Source: Rutidosis leptorrhynchoides
Lineage: Eukaryota; Streptophyta; Magnoliopsida; Asterales; Asteraceae
Length of the DNA: 64,000 bases
Reading direction: 5' to 3'
Assembly: GCF_046630445.1 (NCBI RefSeq)
Contig: NC_092337.1
Span: forward strand, 356,802,001 to 356,866,000
Both the position numbers and the translations under genes were made by a program. Shown piece after piece: positions 54,370 through 64,000 of the stretch. The notes beneath the pieces are model-generated. The model made no database searches. It had not been told where the DNA came from and worked only from the letters and a program-made list of their open reading frames with translations. Positions within the stretch are counted from its first letter, which is position 1, and every line of letters starts with the position of its first letter.

Positions 54370-55062
54370 ATGGACGTTAAGGATAGACAACCAAAAATTT
54401 TAGAAGACCTACCAGGAGATATGATTGATGAAATCTTGTCTAGAGTCGGGCAGAATTCATCAGCACAATTAGTTACGGCAAAATTAGTTTGTCAAATGTT
54501 TGAAAGACATTCCAGGCATGCCTTAGTATATAAAAGGCTTTCCTTTGAAAGATGGGGTATATCACATTGGGGAGACTTTAAGTTACGCCAAGTTTTCTTT
54601 AAGGCATTTAGTGTGGGAAACCCAGATGCAATTTTACACTACGGGTTACGAACCTATTTTGACTCAACATATCCCAACATATTACTCCGTTCTTTAGAAA
54701 GAACTTCTAACATGCAACATAAAGAAGCATGTTATGCTTATGGGTTAGTGATGTTCGCTTCTTACCAAAGTGAGAAAAAGAACATCGGATTGCAACTTTT
54801 AAATAAAACCTTCCCACAAGTGACGGATTCAGTAGTTGGGGTGAGAAACAAGGTTTTTAGATTATTACGGGGCTGTTGGACATTACGAAACCCTCGTCCT
54901 TTTGACGACATTACAACATGCTACCTAGCCAATGGTCATAACGGTTATTTTCCACAAGACCAAGGATGGGAAGTCGTCTTAGTAAAACCAGAATGCATGA
55001 CTTGTTTCTGGACTTATGAATTACGTGTCTTTATTTCCTTTGCTGAACAACTTGCGTATTAA
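54370..55062 (+). CDS. F-box protein captured by element B
   Basis: An intact 230-codon ORF between the acidic ORF and gag. Residues about 10-55 form an F-box: ILEDLPGDMIDEILSRVG, then LVTAKLVCQMFERHSRHALVY and KRLSFERWG. The rest resembles the plant F-box group of the At1g67623/At2g35280 type: a segment with GNPDAILHYGLRTYF, a Sel1-like HKEACYAYGLVMFAS followed by GLQLLNKTF, and a Cys-containing end (CMTCFWTYELRVF). F-box proteins bind SKP1 in SCF ubiquitin ligases and choose proteins for degradation. I see no introns, as expected after retrotransposition. It has no stop or frameshift although gag-pol around it is broken. F-box identity is by eye. Confidence 0.75.
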   Translation: MDVKDRQPKILEDLPGDMIDEILSRVGQNSSAQLVTAKLVCQMFERHSRHALVYKRLSFERWGISHWGDFKLRQVFFKAFSVGNPDAILHYGLRTYFDSTYPNILLRSLERTSNMQHKEACYAYGLVMFASYQSEKKNIGLQLLNKTFPQVTDSVVGVRNKVFRLLRGCWTLRNPRPFDDITTCYLANGHNGYFPQDQGWEVVLVKPECMTCFWTYELRVFISFAEQLAY

Positions 55063-55210
55063 CTAGATTTTTCTTCAAAGCTGTCCTGTATCAAAGTGTA
55101 CTATATTTCATGTTATATGTAGTATAGCGAAGTTGTAAGTTTGAAGAATATTTGTATTTGATATATTATTATAATCAGTTTTTCATATGGAATTATAGTA
55201 GTTGAATTGT

Positions 55211-55309
55211 ATATTAGCTACTAAGTATGAACTTAACGGGTTGGTAGTACCCGAATTTAAACTTATAAAACGCTAATATGAAGAAAAAGCTTTTATAAAT
55301 GAGTTCATA
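55211..55309 (+). other. Structured region with AACGGGT..ACCCG hairpin
   Basis: AACGGGTTGGTAGTACCCG (55235-55253) has CGGGT/ACCCG arms and matches the motif at 17987-18005 in element A. Outside it TTAA pairs with TTAA, and TAAGT (55222-55226) pairs with ACTTA (55261-55265). Alternative arms are TATGAACT (55226-55233) with AGTTCATA (55302-55309). It lies between the F-box ORF and gag. Confidence 0.55.
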
Positions 55310-55385
55310 TTATGCTACGAAATACTATTGACTACTCTTAATATTCTGTATGATTAACTCAATTCAGTTGGCTATTTTGAAGGAA

Positions 55386-55886
55386 ATGGCACCGGCGACT
55401 CATCAGAATTTGAACATGAGCGAGGAAGACTTCCGTGTTTTCCTTGCAGCAAACATAGCCGCAGTATAGGCTGCGATGCAAAATAACAATAACTCTGGAT
55501 CTAGCAGTGAAACTAATTCCACAAGAAATCGTGTCGGATGCTCCTACAAAGAATTAACTGCCTGCAAACCTTTGGAATTTGATGGAACCGAAGGACTAAT
55601 TGGATTGAAACGGTGGACCGAGAAAGTCGAATCGGTGTTTTCCATAAGTAAGTGTACTGAAGAGGACAAAGTTAAGTACCCTACGCATACCTTCACAGGT
55701 ACTGTGTTAACGTGGTGGAACACCTATCTTGAACAGGTAGGACAAAATACTGCTTACGCACTACCGTGGTCAGCATTCAAGCAATTGATGAACGAGCAAT
55801 ACCGTCCTAGAAACGAAGTCAATAAACTCAAGGTAGAACTTAGGGAGTTACGAACACAAGGGTTCGACATTACCACATATGAATGA
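55386..55886 (+). pseudogene. Element B gag, N-terminal part
   Basis: The best start is ATG at 55386 (MAPATHQNLNMSEEDFRVFL), with an in-frame TAG at 55467-55469 (Gln CAG expected), then open to a TGA at 55884-55886 where CGA (Arg) fits before RFTELCLLCP. The capsid-like region contains FDGTEGLIGLKRWTEKVESVF, then WWNTYLEQVG and LMNEQYRPRNEVNKLKVELR, typical of chromovirus gag. A 137-codon ORF starting at 55476 is the part after the first stop. Confidence 0.88.
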
Positions 55887-57404
55887 CGATTCACAGAGTT
55901 GTGCCTATTATGTCCGGGAGCATTCAAAGATGAAGAAGAGAAGATCGACGAGTTTGTAAAAGGGTTGCCAGTAAGGATTCAAGAAGATGTGAGTTCACAC
56001 AAGCCCGCTTCCATACAAAAGGCAAGTCGAATGGCTCATAAACTCATAAATCATATTGAGGAAAGAATTAAAGAGCAGGCGGCCGAAGAAGCCAACATGA
56101 AACAACTCAAGAGAAAGTGGGAGGAAAACGGTGACAAGAGTCACCAGAACAACAACAACAACAACAATTACAACCACAATCGTAACAACTATCCCAACAA
56201 CTGCAACAACAATCGCAACAATAACCGTAATCCTAGTAATAAGTACAACAAATATCCCAACAACAACAACAACTACAACAACCGTTCCAACAACAGTAAC
56301 AATCTCAACAACAACCTCAATAACAACAACGACAACAAAAACCAAAAATGCCAAAGGTGTGAAGAGTACCACCAGAATGGGTTCTGCACAACATTTTGCA
56401 CCAAGTGTAAAAGAACTGGCCATGGTGCGAAAAAGTGTGAGGTCTACAGACCAAAGTTTAACATAACTAAAGGAACAAATAGTGGCGAAAGAAGTAATGC
56501 TGCCTTTGTTTGTTATGGATGTGGAAAAACGGGCCACATTAGAAGTAATTGCCCGAATCAGGGGAATACTAATGGCCAGGGCCGCGGAAGAGTTTTCAAT
56601 ATTAATACTGCAGAAGCGCAGGAAGACCCGGAGCTTGTTACGGGTACGTTTCTTATTGATAATAAATCTGCTTATGTTTTATTTGATTCGGGTACAGATA
56701 GAAGCTATATGAGTAGAGATTTTTGTGCTAAATTAAGTTGCCCATTGACGCCTTTGGATAGTAAATTTTTACTCGAATTAGCAAACAGTAAATTAATTTC
56801 AGCAGATAATATATGTCGGGATAGAGAAATTAAACTAGGGGATGAAACGTTTATAATTGATTTAATACCAGTCGAGTTAGGGAGTTTTGATGTAATAATT
56901 GGTATGGACTGGTTGAAAAAGGTGAGAGCAGAGGTTGTTTGTTACAAAAATGCGATTCGCATTGTGCGTGAAAAAGGAAAACCTTTAATGGTGTATGGAG
57001 AAAAGAACAACGCAAAATTAAATCTTATTAGTAGTTTGAATGCGCAGAAACTAATAAGAAAAGGTTGTTACGTCATTCTAGCACACATCAAGGAAGTTAA
57101 ACATGAAGAAAAGAACATCAGTGATGTTCCCGTCACAAAAGAATTTCCCGATGTAGTTCCGAAAGAATTACCGGGATTACCCCCACATCGATCCGTTGAA
57201 TTTCAAATAGACCTTGTACCAGAAGCTGCACCAATAGCTCGTGCTCCATACAGACTCGCACCCAGTGAAATGAAAGAATTACAAAGTCAATTACAGGAAC
57301 TTTTAGAGTGTGGTTTCATTCGACCAAGTACATCACCATGGGGAGCTCCTGTTCTGTTTGTCAAGAAGAAAGATGGTATATTCAGGTTGTGTATCGACTA
57401 CTGA
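55887..57404 (+). pseudogene. Element B gag C-terminus, protease and RT start
   Basis: The frame continues RFTELCLLCPGAFKDEEEK, a helical region, then an Asn-rich stretch of about 65 residues from AAC repeats (about 56142-56343). Zinc knuckles CTKCKRTGHGAKKC and CYGCGKTGHIRSNC follow. The protease has LFDSGTDRSYMS (Thr in place of the usual Ala after DSG) and VELGSFDVIIGMDWL. The linker LPGLPPHRSVEFQIDLVP leads into the RT start FIRPSTSPWGAPVLFVKKK. It ends at TGA 57402-57404 after CIDY, where CGA (Arg) is expected. Confidence 0.92.
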
Positions 57405-58445
57405 GAGTTGAACAAACTTACCATCAAGAACCATTACCCATTACCGAGAATCGATGATTTATTTGATCAACTACAAGGCTCGTCGGTTTATTCGAAGATT
57501 GATTTATGTTCTGGGTATCACCAAATGCGTGTGAAGGAGGATGACATTCCGAAGACTGCTTTTAGGACGCGTTACGGTCATTACAAGTTTATGGTTATGC
57601 CGTTTAGATTGACTAATGCACTAGCTGTGTTCATGGACCTCATGAACTGAGTGTGTGGGCCATATCTTGACAAGTTTGTCATTGTCTTCATCGATGACAT
57701 GCTTATTTACTCGAAGAATGATCAAGAGCACGAAGAACATTTGAGAAAAGTGCTAGAGTTGCTAATAAAAGAAAAACTGTACGCTAAGTTTTCAAAGTGT
57801 GCATTTTGGTTAGAAGAAGTCCAATTCCTCGGTCATATAGTGAATAAAGAAGGTATTCAGGTGGATCCAGCAAAGATTGAAACCGTTGAAAAGTGGGAAA
57901 CCACGAAAACTCCAAAACACATACGCCGATTTTTAGGACTAGCTGGTTACTACAGAAGGTTCATCCAATATTTTTCCAAAATAGCAAAAACCTTGACTGC
58001 ATTAACGCATAAAGGGAAGAAATTTGAATGGAAGGATGAACAAGAAAAAGTGTTTCAATTGTTGAAGAAAAAGTTAACTACGGCACCTATATTGTCATTA
58101 CCTGAAGGGAATGATGATTTTGTGATATATTGTGATGCCTCAAAGGAAGGTCTCGGTTGTGTATTAATGCAACGAACGAAGGTAATTGCTTATGCGTCTA
58201 GACAATTGAAGATTCACGAGCAGAATTATACGACGCATGATTTGGAATTAGGCGCGGTTGTTTTTGCATTAAAGACTTGGAGGCACTACTTATATGGGGT
58301 CAAAAGTATTATATATACCGACCACAAAAGTCTTCAATACATATTTAATCAGAAACAACTGAACATGAGGCAGCGCAGGTGGATTGAATTGCTGAATGAT
58401 TACGAATTGAGATTCGTTACCACCCAGGAAAGGCAAATGTGGTAG
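57405..58445 (+). pseudogene. Element B reverse transcriptase and RNase H
   Basis: From [20 protein letters not shown] through [14 protein letters not shown] to MDLMN, then TGA (57648-57650; Arg CGA expected), then [20 protein letters not shown] with the catalytic DD. Next come [17 protein letters not shown], RNase [36 protein letters not shown] and TDHKSLQYIFNQKQLN. One base is lost near 58405-58415 (after LNDYE), so the last ~30 codons to 58445 are out of frame; the original frame resumes in the next ORF. Confidence 0.93.
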
Positions 58446-58863
58446 CCGACGCCTTGAGCAGAAAGAACAGAGAACCTATTCGAGTAAAAGCTATGAATAT
58501 AATGATTCACACTAACCTTACTACTCAAATAAAGGAGGCGCAACAAGGAGTTTTAAAAGAGGGAAATTTAAAGGATGAAATACCCAAAGGATCAGAGAAG
58601 CATCTTAATATTCTGGAAGACGGAACCCGGTATAGGGCTGAAAGGATTTGGGTACCAAAATTTGGAGATATGAGAGAAATGGTACTTAGAGAAGATCATA
58701 AAACCAGATACTCAATACATCCTGGAACGGGGAAGATGTACAAAGATCTCAAGAAATATTTTTGGTGGCCAGGTATGAAAGCCGATGTTGCTAAATACGT
58801 AGGGGAATGATTGACGTGTTCTAAGGTCAAAGCTGAGCATCAGAAACCATCAGGTCTACTTTA
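58436..58863 (+). pseudogene. Element B integrase zinc-binding region
   Basis: After the frameshift the frame reads VADALSRKNREPIRVKAMNI, a linker, then the integrase N-terminal domain HKTRYSIHPGTGKMYKDLKK and YFWWPGMKADVAKYVGE. A TGA (58808-58810) stands where the first Cys of the CxxC pair belongs, followed by [17 protein letters not shown] and a TAA (58861-58863; Gln CAA expected). The zinc finger positions the integrase multimer on LTR ends. Confidence 0.88.
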
Positions 58864-59971
58864 ACAACCCGAAATCCCGGAATGGAAATGGGAAAATATT
58901 ACCATGGATTTCATCACTAAATTGCCAATGACTGCAAGTGGTTTTGATACTATTTGGGTAATAGTTGATCGTCTCACCAAATCAGCACACTTCCTGCCAA
59001 TAAGAGAAGATGACAAGATGGAGAAGTTAGCACGAGTGTATTTGAAGGAAGTAGTCTCCAGACATGGAATACCAATCTCTATTATCTCTGATAGAGATGG
59101 CAGATTTATTTCAAGATTTTGGCAGACATTACAGCAAACATTAGGAACTCGTCTAGACATGAGTACTGCCTATCATTCACAAACTGATGGGCAGAGTGAA
59201 AGGACGATACAAATGCTTGAAGACATGCTACGAGCATGTGTTATTGATTTCGGAAACAGTTGGGATCGACACCTACCGTTAGCAGAATTTTCTTACAACA
59301 ACAGCTACCATTCAAGCATTGAAATGGCGCCGTTTGAAGTACTTTATGGTAGAAAGTGCAGGTCTCTGATTTATAGGAGTGAAGTGGGGGATAGACAGAT
59401 TACGAATCCGGAGATAATACAAGAAACTACTAAGAAGATCATCCAAATTCAACAACGGTTGAAAACCGCCCAAAGTCGACAAAAGATCTACGCTGACATT
59501 AAAAGAAAAGATATAGAATTTGAAATTGGAGAAATGGTCATGCTTAAAGTTGCACCTTGGAAAGGCGTTGTTCGATTTGGTAAACGAGGAAAATTAAATC
59601 CAAGGTATATTGGACCATTCAAGGTTATTGATCAAGTCGGACCAGTAGTTTATCGACTTGAGTTACCTCAACAACTCGCGGCTGTACATAACACTTTCCA
59701 CGTCTCGAATTTGAAGAAATGTTTTGCTAAAGAAGATCTCACTATTCCGTTAGACGAAATCCAAATCAACAAAAAACTTCAATTCATCGAAGAACGCGTC
59801 GAAATAATGGATCGTGAGGTTAAAAGACTTAAGCAAAACAAGATACCAATTGTTAAGGTTCGATGGAATGCTTGTAGAGGACTCGAGTTCACCTGGGAAC
59901 AAGAAGATCAGATGAAAAAGAAATACCCGCACTTATTTCCAGAAGATACGTCAACACCTCCAACTGCTTAA
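58864..59971 (+). pseudogene. Element B integrase core and chromodomain
   Basis: Open from the TAA to the pol stop at 59971. The core has all three catalytic residues: [18 protein letters not shown] and [16 protein letters not shown] (D, D, E). Then [20 protein letters not shown], the GPF/Y-like [32 protein letters not shown], and a chromodomain-like end with [20 protein letters not shown] and [11 protein letters not shown]. This arrangement is typical of Tekay/Del chromoviruses, whose chromodomain guides integration into heterochromatin. Confidence 0.93.
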
Positions 59972-60006
59972 AATTTCGGGACGAAATTTATTTAACGGGT
60001 AGGTAC
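59972..60006 (+). other. Polypurine-tract region of element B
   Basis: AATTTCGGGACGAAATTTA then TTTAACGGGTAGGTAC, directly before the right LTR. The pol stop codon overlaps its start. Confidence 0.8.
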
Positions 60007-63000
60007 TGTAGTGACCCGAACTTTTCCATGTTTATATATATTAAATGAAATTTATATTTATATGATTAAGTATTTCCAACATGTTAAGCAATCAAACTTG
60101 TTAAGACTTGATTAATTGAAATAGGTTTTATATAGATAATTGACCACCCAAGTTGACCGGTGATTCACTAACGTTAAAACTTGTAAAAACTATATGATGT
60201 CATATATATGGATATATATATAGTTAACATGGTATTATGATAAGTAAACATATCATTAAGTATATTAACAATGAACTACATATGTAAAAACAAGACTACT
60301 AACTTAATGATTTCGAAACGAGGCATATATGTAACGATTATCGTTGTAACGACATTTAATTGTATATATATCATATTAATATATATTAATACATCATAAT
60401 ATCATCTTAATGTAATAATTTAACATCTCATTTGATATAATAAACAATGGGTTAACAACACTTAACAAGATCGTTAACCTAAAGGTTTCAAAACAACACT
60501 TACATGTAACGACTAACGATGAATTAACGACTCAGTTAAAATGTATATACATGTAGTGTTTTAATATGTATTCATACACTTTTGAAAGACTTCAAGACAC
60601 TTATAAAAATACTTCTACTTAACAAAAATGCTTACAATTACATCCTCGTTCAGTTTCATCAACAATTCTACTCGTATGCACCCGTATTCGTACTCGTACA
60701 ATACACACCTTTTAGATGTATGCACTATTGTTATATACACTCCAATTATCAGCTCTTAGCAGCCCATTTGAGTCACCTAACACATGTGAGAACCATCATT
60801 TAGCAACTAGTATGAAATATCTCGTAAAATTACAAAAATATTAGTAATCATTCATGACTTATTTACATGTAAACAAAATTACACATCCTTTATATCTAAT
60901 CCATATACCAATGACCAAAAACACCTACAAACACTTTCATTCTTCAATTTTCTTCATCTAATTGATCTCTCTCAAGTTCTATCTTCAAGTTCTAAGTGTT
61001 CTTCATAAATTCTATAAGTTCTAGTTTCATAAAATCAAGAATACTTCCAAGTTTGCTAGCTTACTTCCAATCTTGTAAAGTGATCATCCAACCTCAAGAA
61101 ATATTTCTTATTTACAGTAAGATATCTTTCTAATACAAGGTAATACTCATATTCAAACTTTGATTCAATTTCTATAACTATAACAATCTTATTTCGAGTG
61201 GAAATCTTACTTGAACTTGTTTTCGTGTCATGATTCTGCTTCAAGAACTTTCAAGCCATCCAAGGATCCTTTGAAGCTAGATCTATTTTTCTCATTTCTA
61301 GTAGGTTTATCCACAAAACTTGAGGTAGTAATGATGTTCATAACATCATTCGATTCATATATATAAAACTACATTATTCGAAGGTTTAAACTTGAAATCA
61401 CTAGAACATAGTTTAGTTAATTCTAAACTTGTTCGCAAACAAAAGTTAATCCTTCTAACTTGACTTTTAAAATTAACTAAACACATGTTCTATATCTATA
61501 TGATATGCTAACTTAATGATTTAAAACCTGAAAACACGAAAAACACCGTAAAACTGGATATACGCCGTCGTAGTAACACCGCGGGCTGTTTTGGGTTAGT
61601 TAATTAAAAACTATGATAAACTTTGATTTAAAAGTTGTTCTTCTGGGAAAATGATTTTTCTTATGAACATGAAACTATATCCAAAAATCATGGTTAAACT
61701 CAAAGTGAAAGTATGTTTTCCAAAATGGTCATCTAGACGTCGTTCTTTCGACTGAAATGACTACCTTTACAAAAACGACTTGTAACCTGTATTTCTGACT
61801 ATAAACTTATACTTTTTCTGTATATATTCATAAAATTAAGTTCAATATGAAACCATAGCAATTGGATTCACTCAAAACGGATTTAAAACGAAGAAGTTAT
61901 GGGTAAAACAACATTGGATATTTTTGCTTGTTGTAGCTACGTGAAAATTGGTAACAAATCTATATTAATCATATCCTAGCTAACTTGTATTGTATTGTAC
62001 ATGTATTCTAATATATTATGTAATCTTGGGATACCATAAACACGTATGCAAATGTTTTAACATATCATATCGACCCATCTATATATATTATTTGGAACAA
62101 CCATAGACACTCTATATGCAGTAATGTTGGAGTTAGCTATACAGGGTTGAGGTTGATTCCAAAAATATATATACTTTGAGTTGTGATCTAGCCTGAGATG
62201 TGTATACACTGGGTCGTGGATTGGGTCAAGATAATATATATCAATTTATTTTCTGTACATATAACTATGGACAACTAGTTATAGGTTACTAACGAGGACA
62301 GCTGACTTAATAAACTTAAAACATTAAAACGTATTAAAAATGTTGTAAATATATTTTGAACATACTTTGATATATATGTACATATTTGTTATAGGTTCGT
62401 GAATTGACCAGTGGCCAAGTCTTACTTCCCGACGAAGTAAAAATCTGTGAAAGTGAGTTATAGTCCCACTTTTAAAATCTAAGATTTTGGGATGAGAATA
62501 CATGCAAATTTATAAATGTTTTAAGAAATAGACACAAGTAAATGAAACTACTTTATATGGGTGAATGATCGAAGCCTAGTATGCCCCTTTTTAGCTTGGT
62601 AGCCTAAGAATTTGGGAACAGACCCCCAAATTGACGCGAATCCTAAAGATAGATCTATCGGGCCCAACAAGCCCCATTCTGGAATTTGGAATGCTTTAGT
62701 ACTTCAAAATTATCATGTCCGATGGGTGTCCCGGAATGATGGGGATATTCTATATGCATCTTGTTAATGTCGGTTACCAGGTGTTCACCGTATGAATGAT
62801 TTTTATCTCTATGTATGGGATGTATTGAAATATGAAATCTTGTGGTCTATTATTTCGATTGATAAATATATAGGTTAAACCTATAACTCACCAACATTTT
62901 TGTTGACGTTTAAAGCATGTTTATTCTCAGGTGATTATTAAGAGCTTCCGCTGTTGCATACTAAAATAAGGACAATATTTGGAGTCCATGCTTGTATGAT

Positions 63001-63274
63001 ATTATGTAAAAACTGCATTCAAGAAACTTATTTTTGATGTAATATATTCTTATTGTAAACCATTATGTAATGGTCGTGTGTAAACGGTATATTTTAGATT
63101 ATCATTATTTGATAATCTACGTAATGCTTTTTAAACCTTTCTTGATAAAATAAAGGTTATGGTTGTTTTAAAAATGAATGCAGTCTTTGAAAAACGTCTC
63201 ATATAGAGGTCAAAACCTCGCGACGAAATCAATTAATATGAAACGTTTATAATCAATATGAACGGGACATTTCA
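60007..63274 (+). mobile_element. Right LTR of element B
   Basis: 3268 bp, same termini as the left LTR. It differs by scattered substitutions and small indels in AT-rich runs. Confidence 0.93.
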
Positions 63275-63292
63275 AAATATACCCGTGACTAA

Positions 63293-64000
63293 TTAATTGT
63301 CATCTCGGGCTTCCTCGGTGTTGATGTTGAAAGCTCGGCCGCGTATATTGGGGTTATCTTTCTTCTTCGGGCATGCATTTCTATAATGGCTATTTTGGCC
63401 ACATTCGTAACAAGTGACCGTCTTTGGTGCATCGGGCCCTTTTCGTGCGACGGGGGCGACACTTTTACATTCGTTGGCCTTATGACCAACTCCTTGGCAC
63501 CGATGGCAAATTAGCTTGCCACATTCACCAAAGTGATGCTTGTTGCATTTGTTGCAAAGAGGTAGGTTTCCGGCATAACCCTTCTTGCCGTCGGAGGTGA
63601 AAGGCTTCTTGGCAAAGTAGTTGTTGCTTAATTGGGGGACTTCCCATTTTCTTTTTTTGTTACCCGTCTTATCCTCGGCTTTAGGTGCCGGCACTACAAT
63701 TTCGTCCACCGTTTCTATCAATTTGCGAGCCATGTTCAAAGCTTCTTGATGATTAGTGGGTTTGGATGACATTACTCCGTGTTTGATGCTCTTTGGAAGA
63801 CCATCCATGTAAAGTTCAACCTATAAAGATTCGGGGTTCACAAGGTTTGGGCACATTAAGGCTAGTTCGGAAAATCGTTGATTATAAGCCTTAAGGTCGT
63901 TTCCGACCGCTTTCAAAGTTCTTAGCTCTTGTTCGAGCCTTCAGGTTTCTTCACGAGGGAAATATTCGACGATCATCTTTTCCCGTAAGTCGGCCCAAGA
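63293..64000 (-). pseudogene. Element C gag, partial
   Basis: The - strand reads from the window edge DLREKMIVEYFPREE, a TGA (63941-63943), then RLEQELRTLKAVGNDLKAYN, FSELALMCPNLVNPESL, a TAG (63821-63823), then a 171-codon frame with ALNMARKLIETVDEI. It has three zinc-knuckle-like motifs, CNKCNKHHFGEC, CHRCQGVGHKANEC and CYECGQNSHYRNAC. It ends GRAFNINTEEARDDN and a TAA (63293-63295), where Glu is expected. The next codons (LVTG) run into element B at 63274 and resume as protease at 50201. Confidence 0.9.

Larger units (their letters stand above)
50197..63279 (+). mobile_element. Element B, complete chromovirus with extra ORFs
   Basis: LTRs 50202-53482 and 60007-63274 are highly similar: five differences in the first ~175 bp compared by eye. 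The flanking 5-mers are AAACG (50197-50201) and AAATA (63275-63279), which fit one AAACG target duplication whose right copy changed CG to TA. Order: LTR, tRNA-Met primer site, acidic ORF, F-box ORF, hairpin, gag, protease, RT, RNase H, integrase, chromodomain, polypurine tract, LTR. It is inserted in C at the gag/protease junction in the opposite orientation. Confidence 0.93.

Noticed and set aside
55995..56537. - strand Val-rich 180-codon ORF
   Set aside because: It is the antisense of the AAC repeats and zinc-knuckle part of B gag.
50202..63274. Endogenous pararetrovirus instead of a retrotransposon
   Set aside because: Two LTRs, TSD, integrase and chromodomain are present, and no movement or coat protein is seen.

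Overview
The window looks like intergenic heterochromatin of a flowering plant, most likely a eudicot and possibly Asteraceae. The family assignment is my inference from the style of its repeats, not something the sequence proves. I find no ordinary host gene. Almost every base belongs to Ty3/Gypsy LTR retrotransposons, solo LTRs and an old LINE inserted into one another. Perfect or nearly perfect 5-bp target-site duplications (TSDs) let several insertions be ordered.

Layout. 1-436 is the 3' end of a + strand LTR (G), sitting in a - strand LTR of a related family (H, 437-2946). H sits in a decayed LINE read on the - strand (2947-7118), which a solo LTR also interrupts (3311-5321, TSD CATAG). 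A new LTR (F) starts at 7119. F is interrupted at 9075 by element D (+). D is opened three times: by element A (13238-24653, TSD ATTTT), a non-autonomous element with large unequal LTRs; by element E (27254-37104, - strand, TSD AAAGG), an Athila/Tat-like element with gag and protease but no visible polymerase; and, inside the TATA box of its right LTR, by element C (39171 to beyond 64000, - strand). C is a Tekay-type chromovirus. It carries a solo LTR S (41161-44173, TSD AGGAA), a 2.4-kb tandem duplication (43212-47950), and element B (50202-63274, +) inserted at its gag/protease junction.

Element B is the most informative element. It has both LTRs, primer-binding site, polypurine tract, gag, protease, RT, RNase H, integrase and chromodomain, though gag-pol is broken by stops and one frameshift. 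Before gag it carries two extra ORFs: an acidic-repeat protein and an intact 230-codon F-box protein that looks captured from the host.

The least expected signal is a set of GC-rich palindromes in the AT-rich LTRs. H, A and E, which are not all one lineage, share a pair of palindromes with core CCATGCGATCGCATGG or a close variant. Centre-to-centre distance is 32 bp in all six pairs seen, and the arms outside the core differ between units yet stay complementary. In five pairs the TATA box lies 10-20 bp away. Two other LTR families carry different palindromes spaced mostly 19-21 bp apart. This phasing near whole helical turns suggests protein-binding or cruciform-forming promoter modules.

Most disabling changes in B, E and C are C-to-T type (CGA to TGA, CAA/CAG to TAA/TAG), as expected of methylated, silenced DNA. 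All domain calls are by eye; no search was run.
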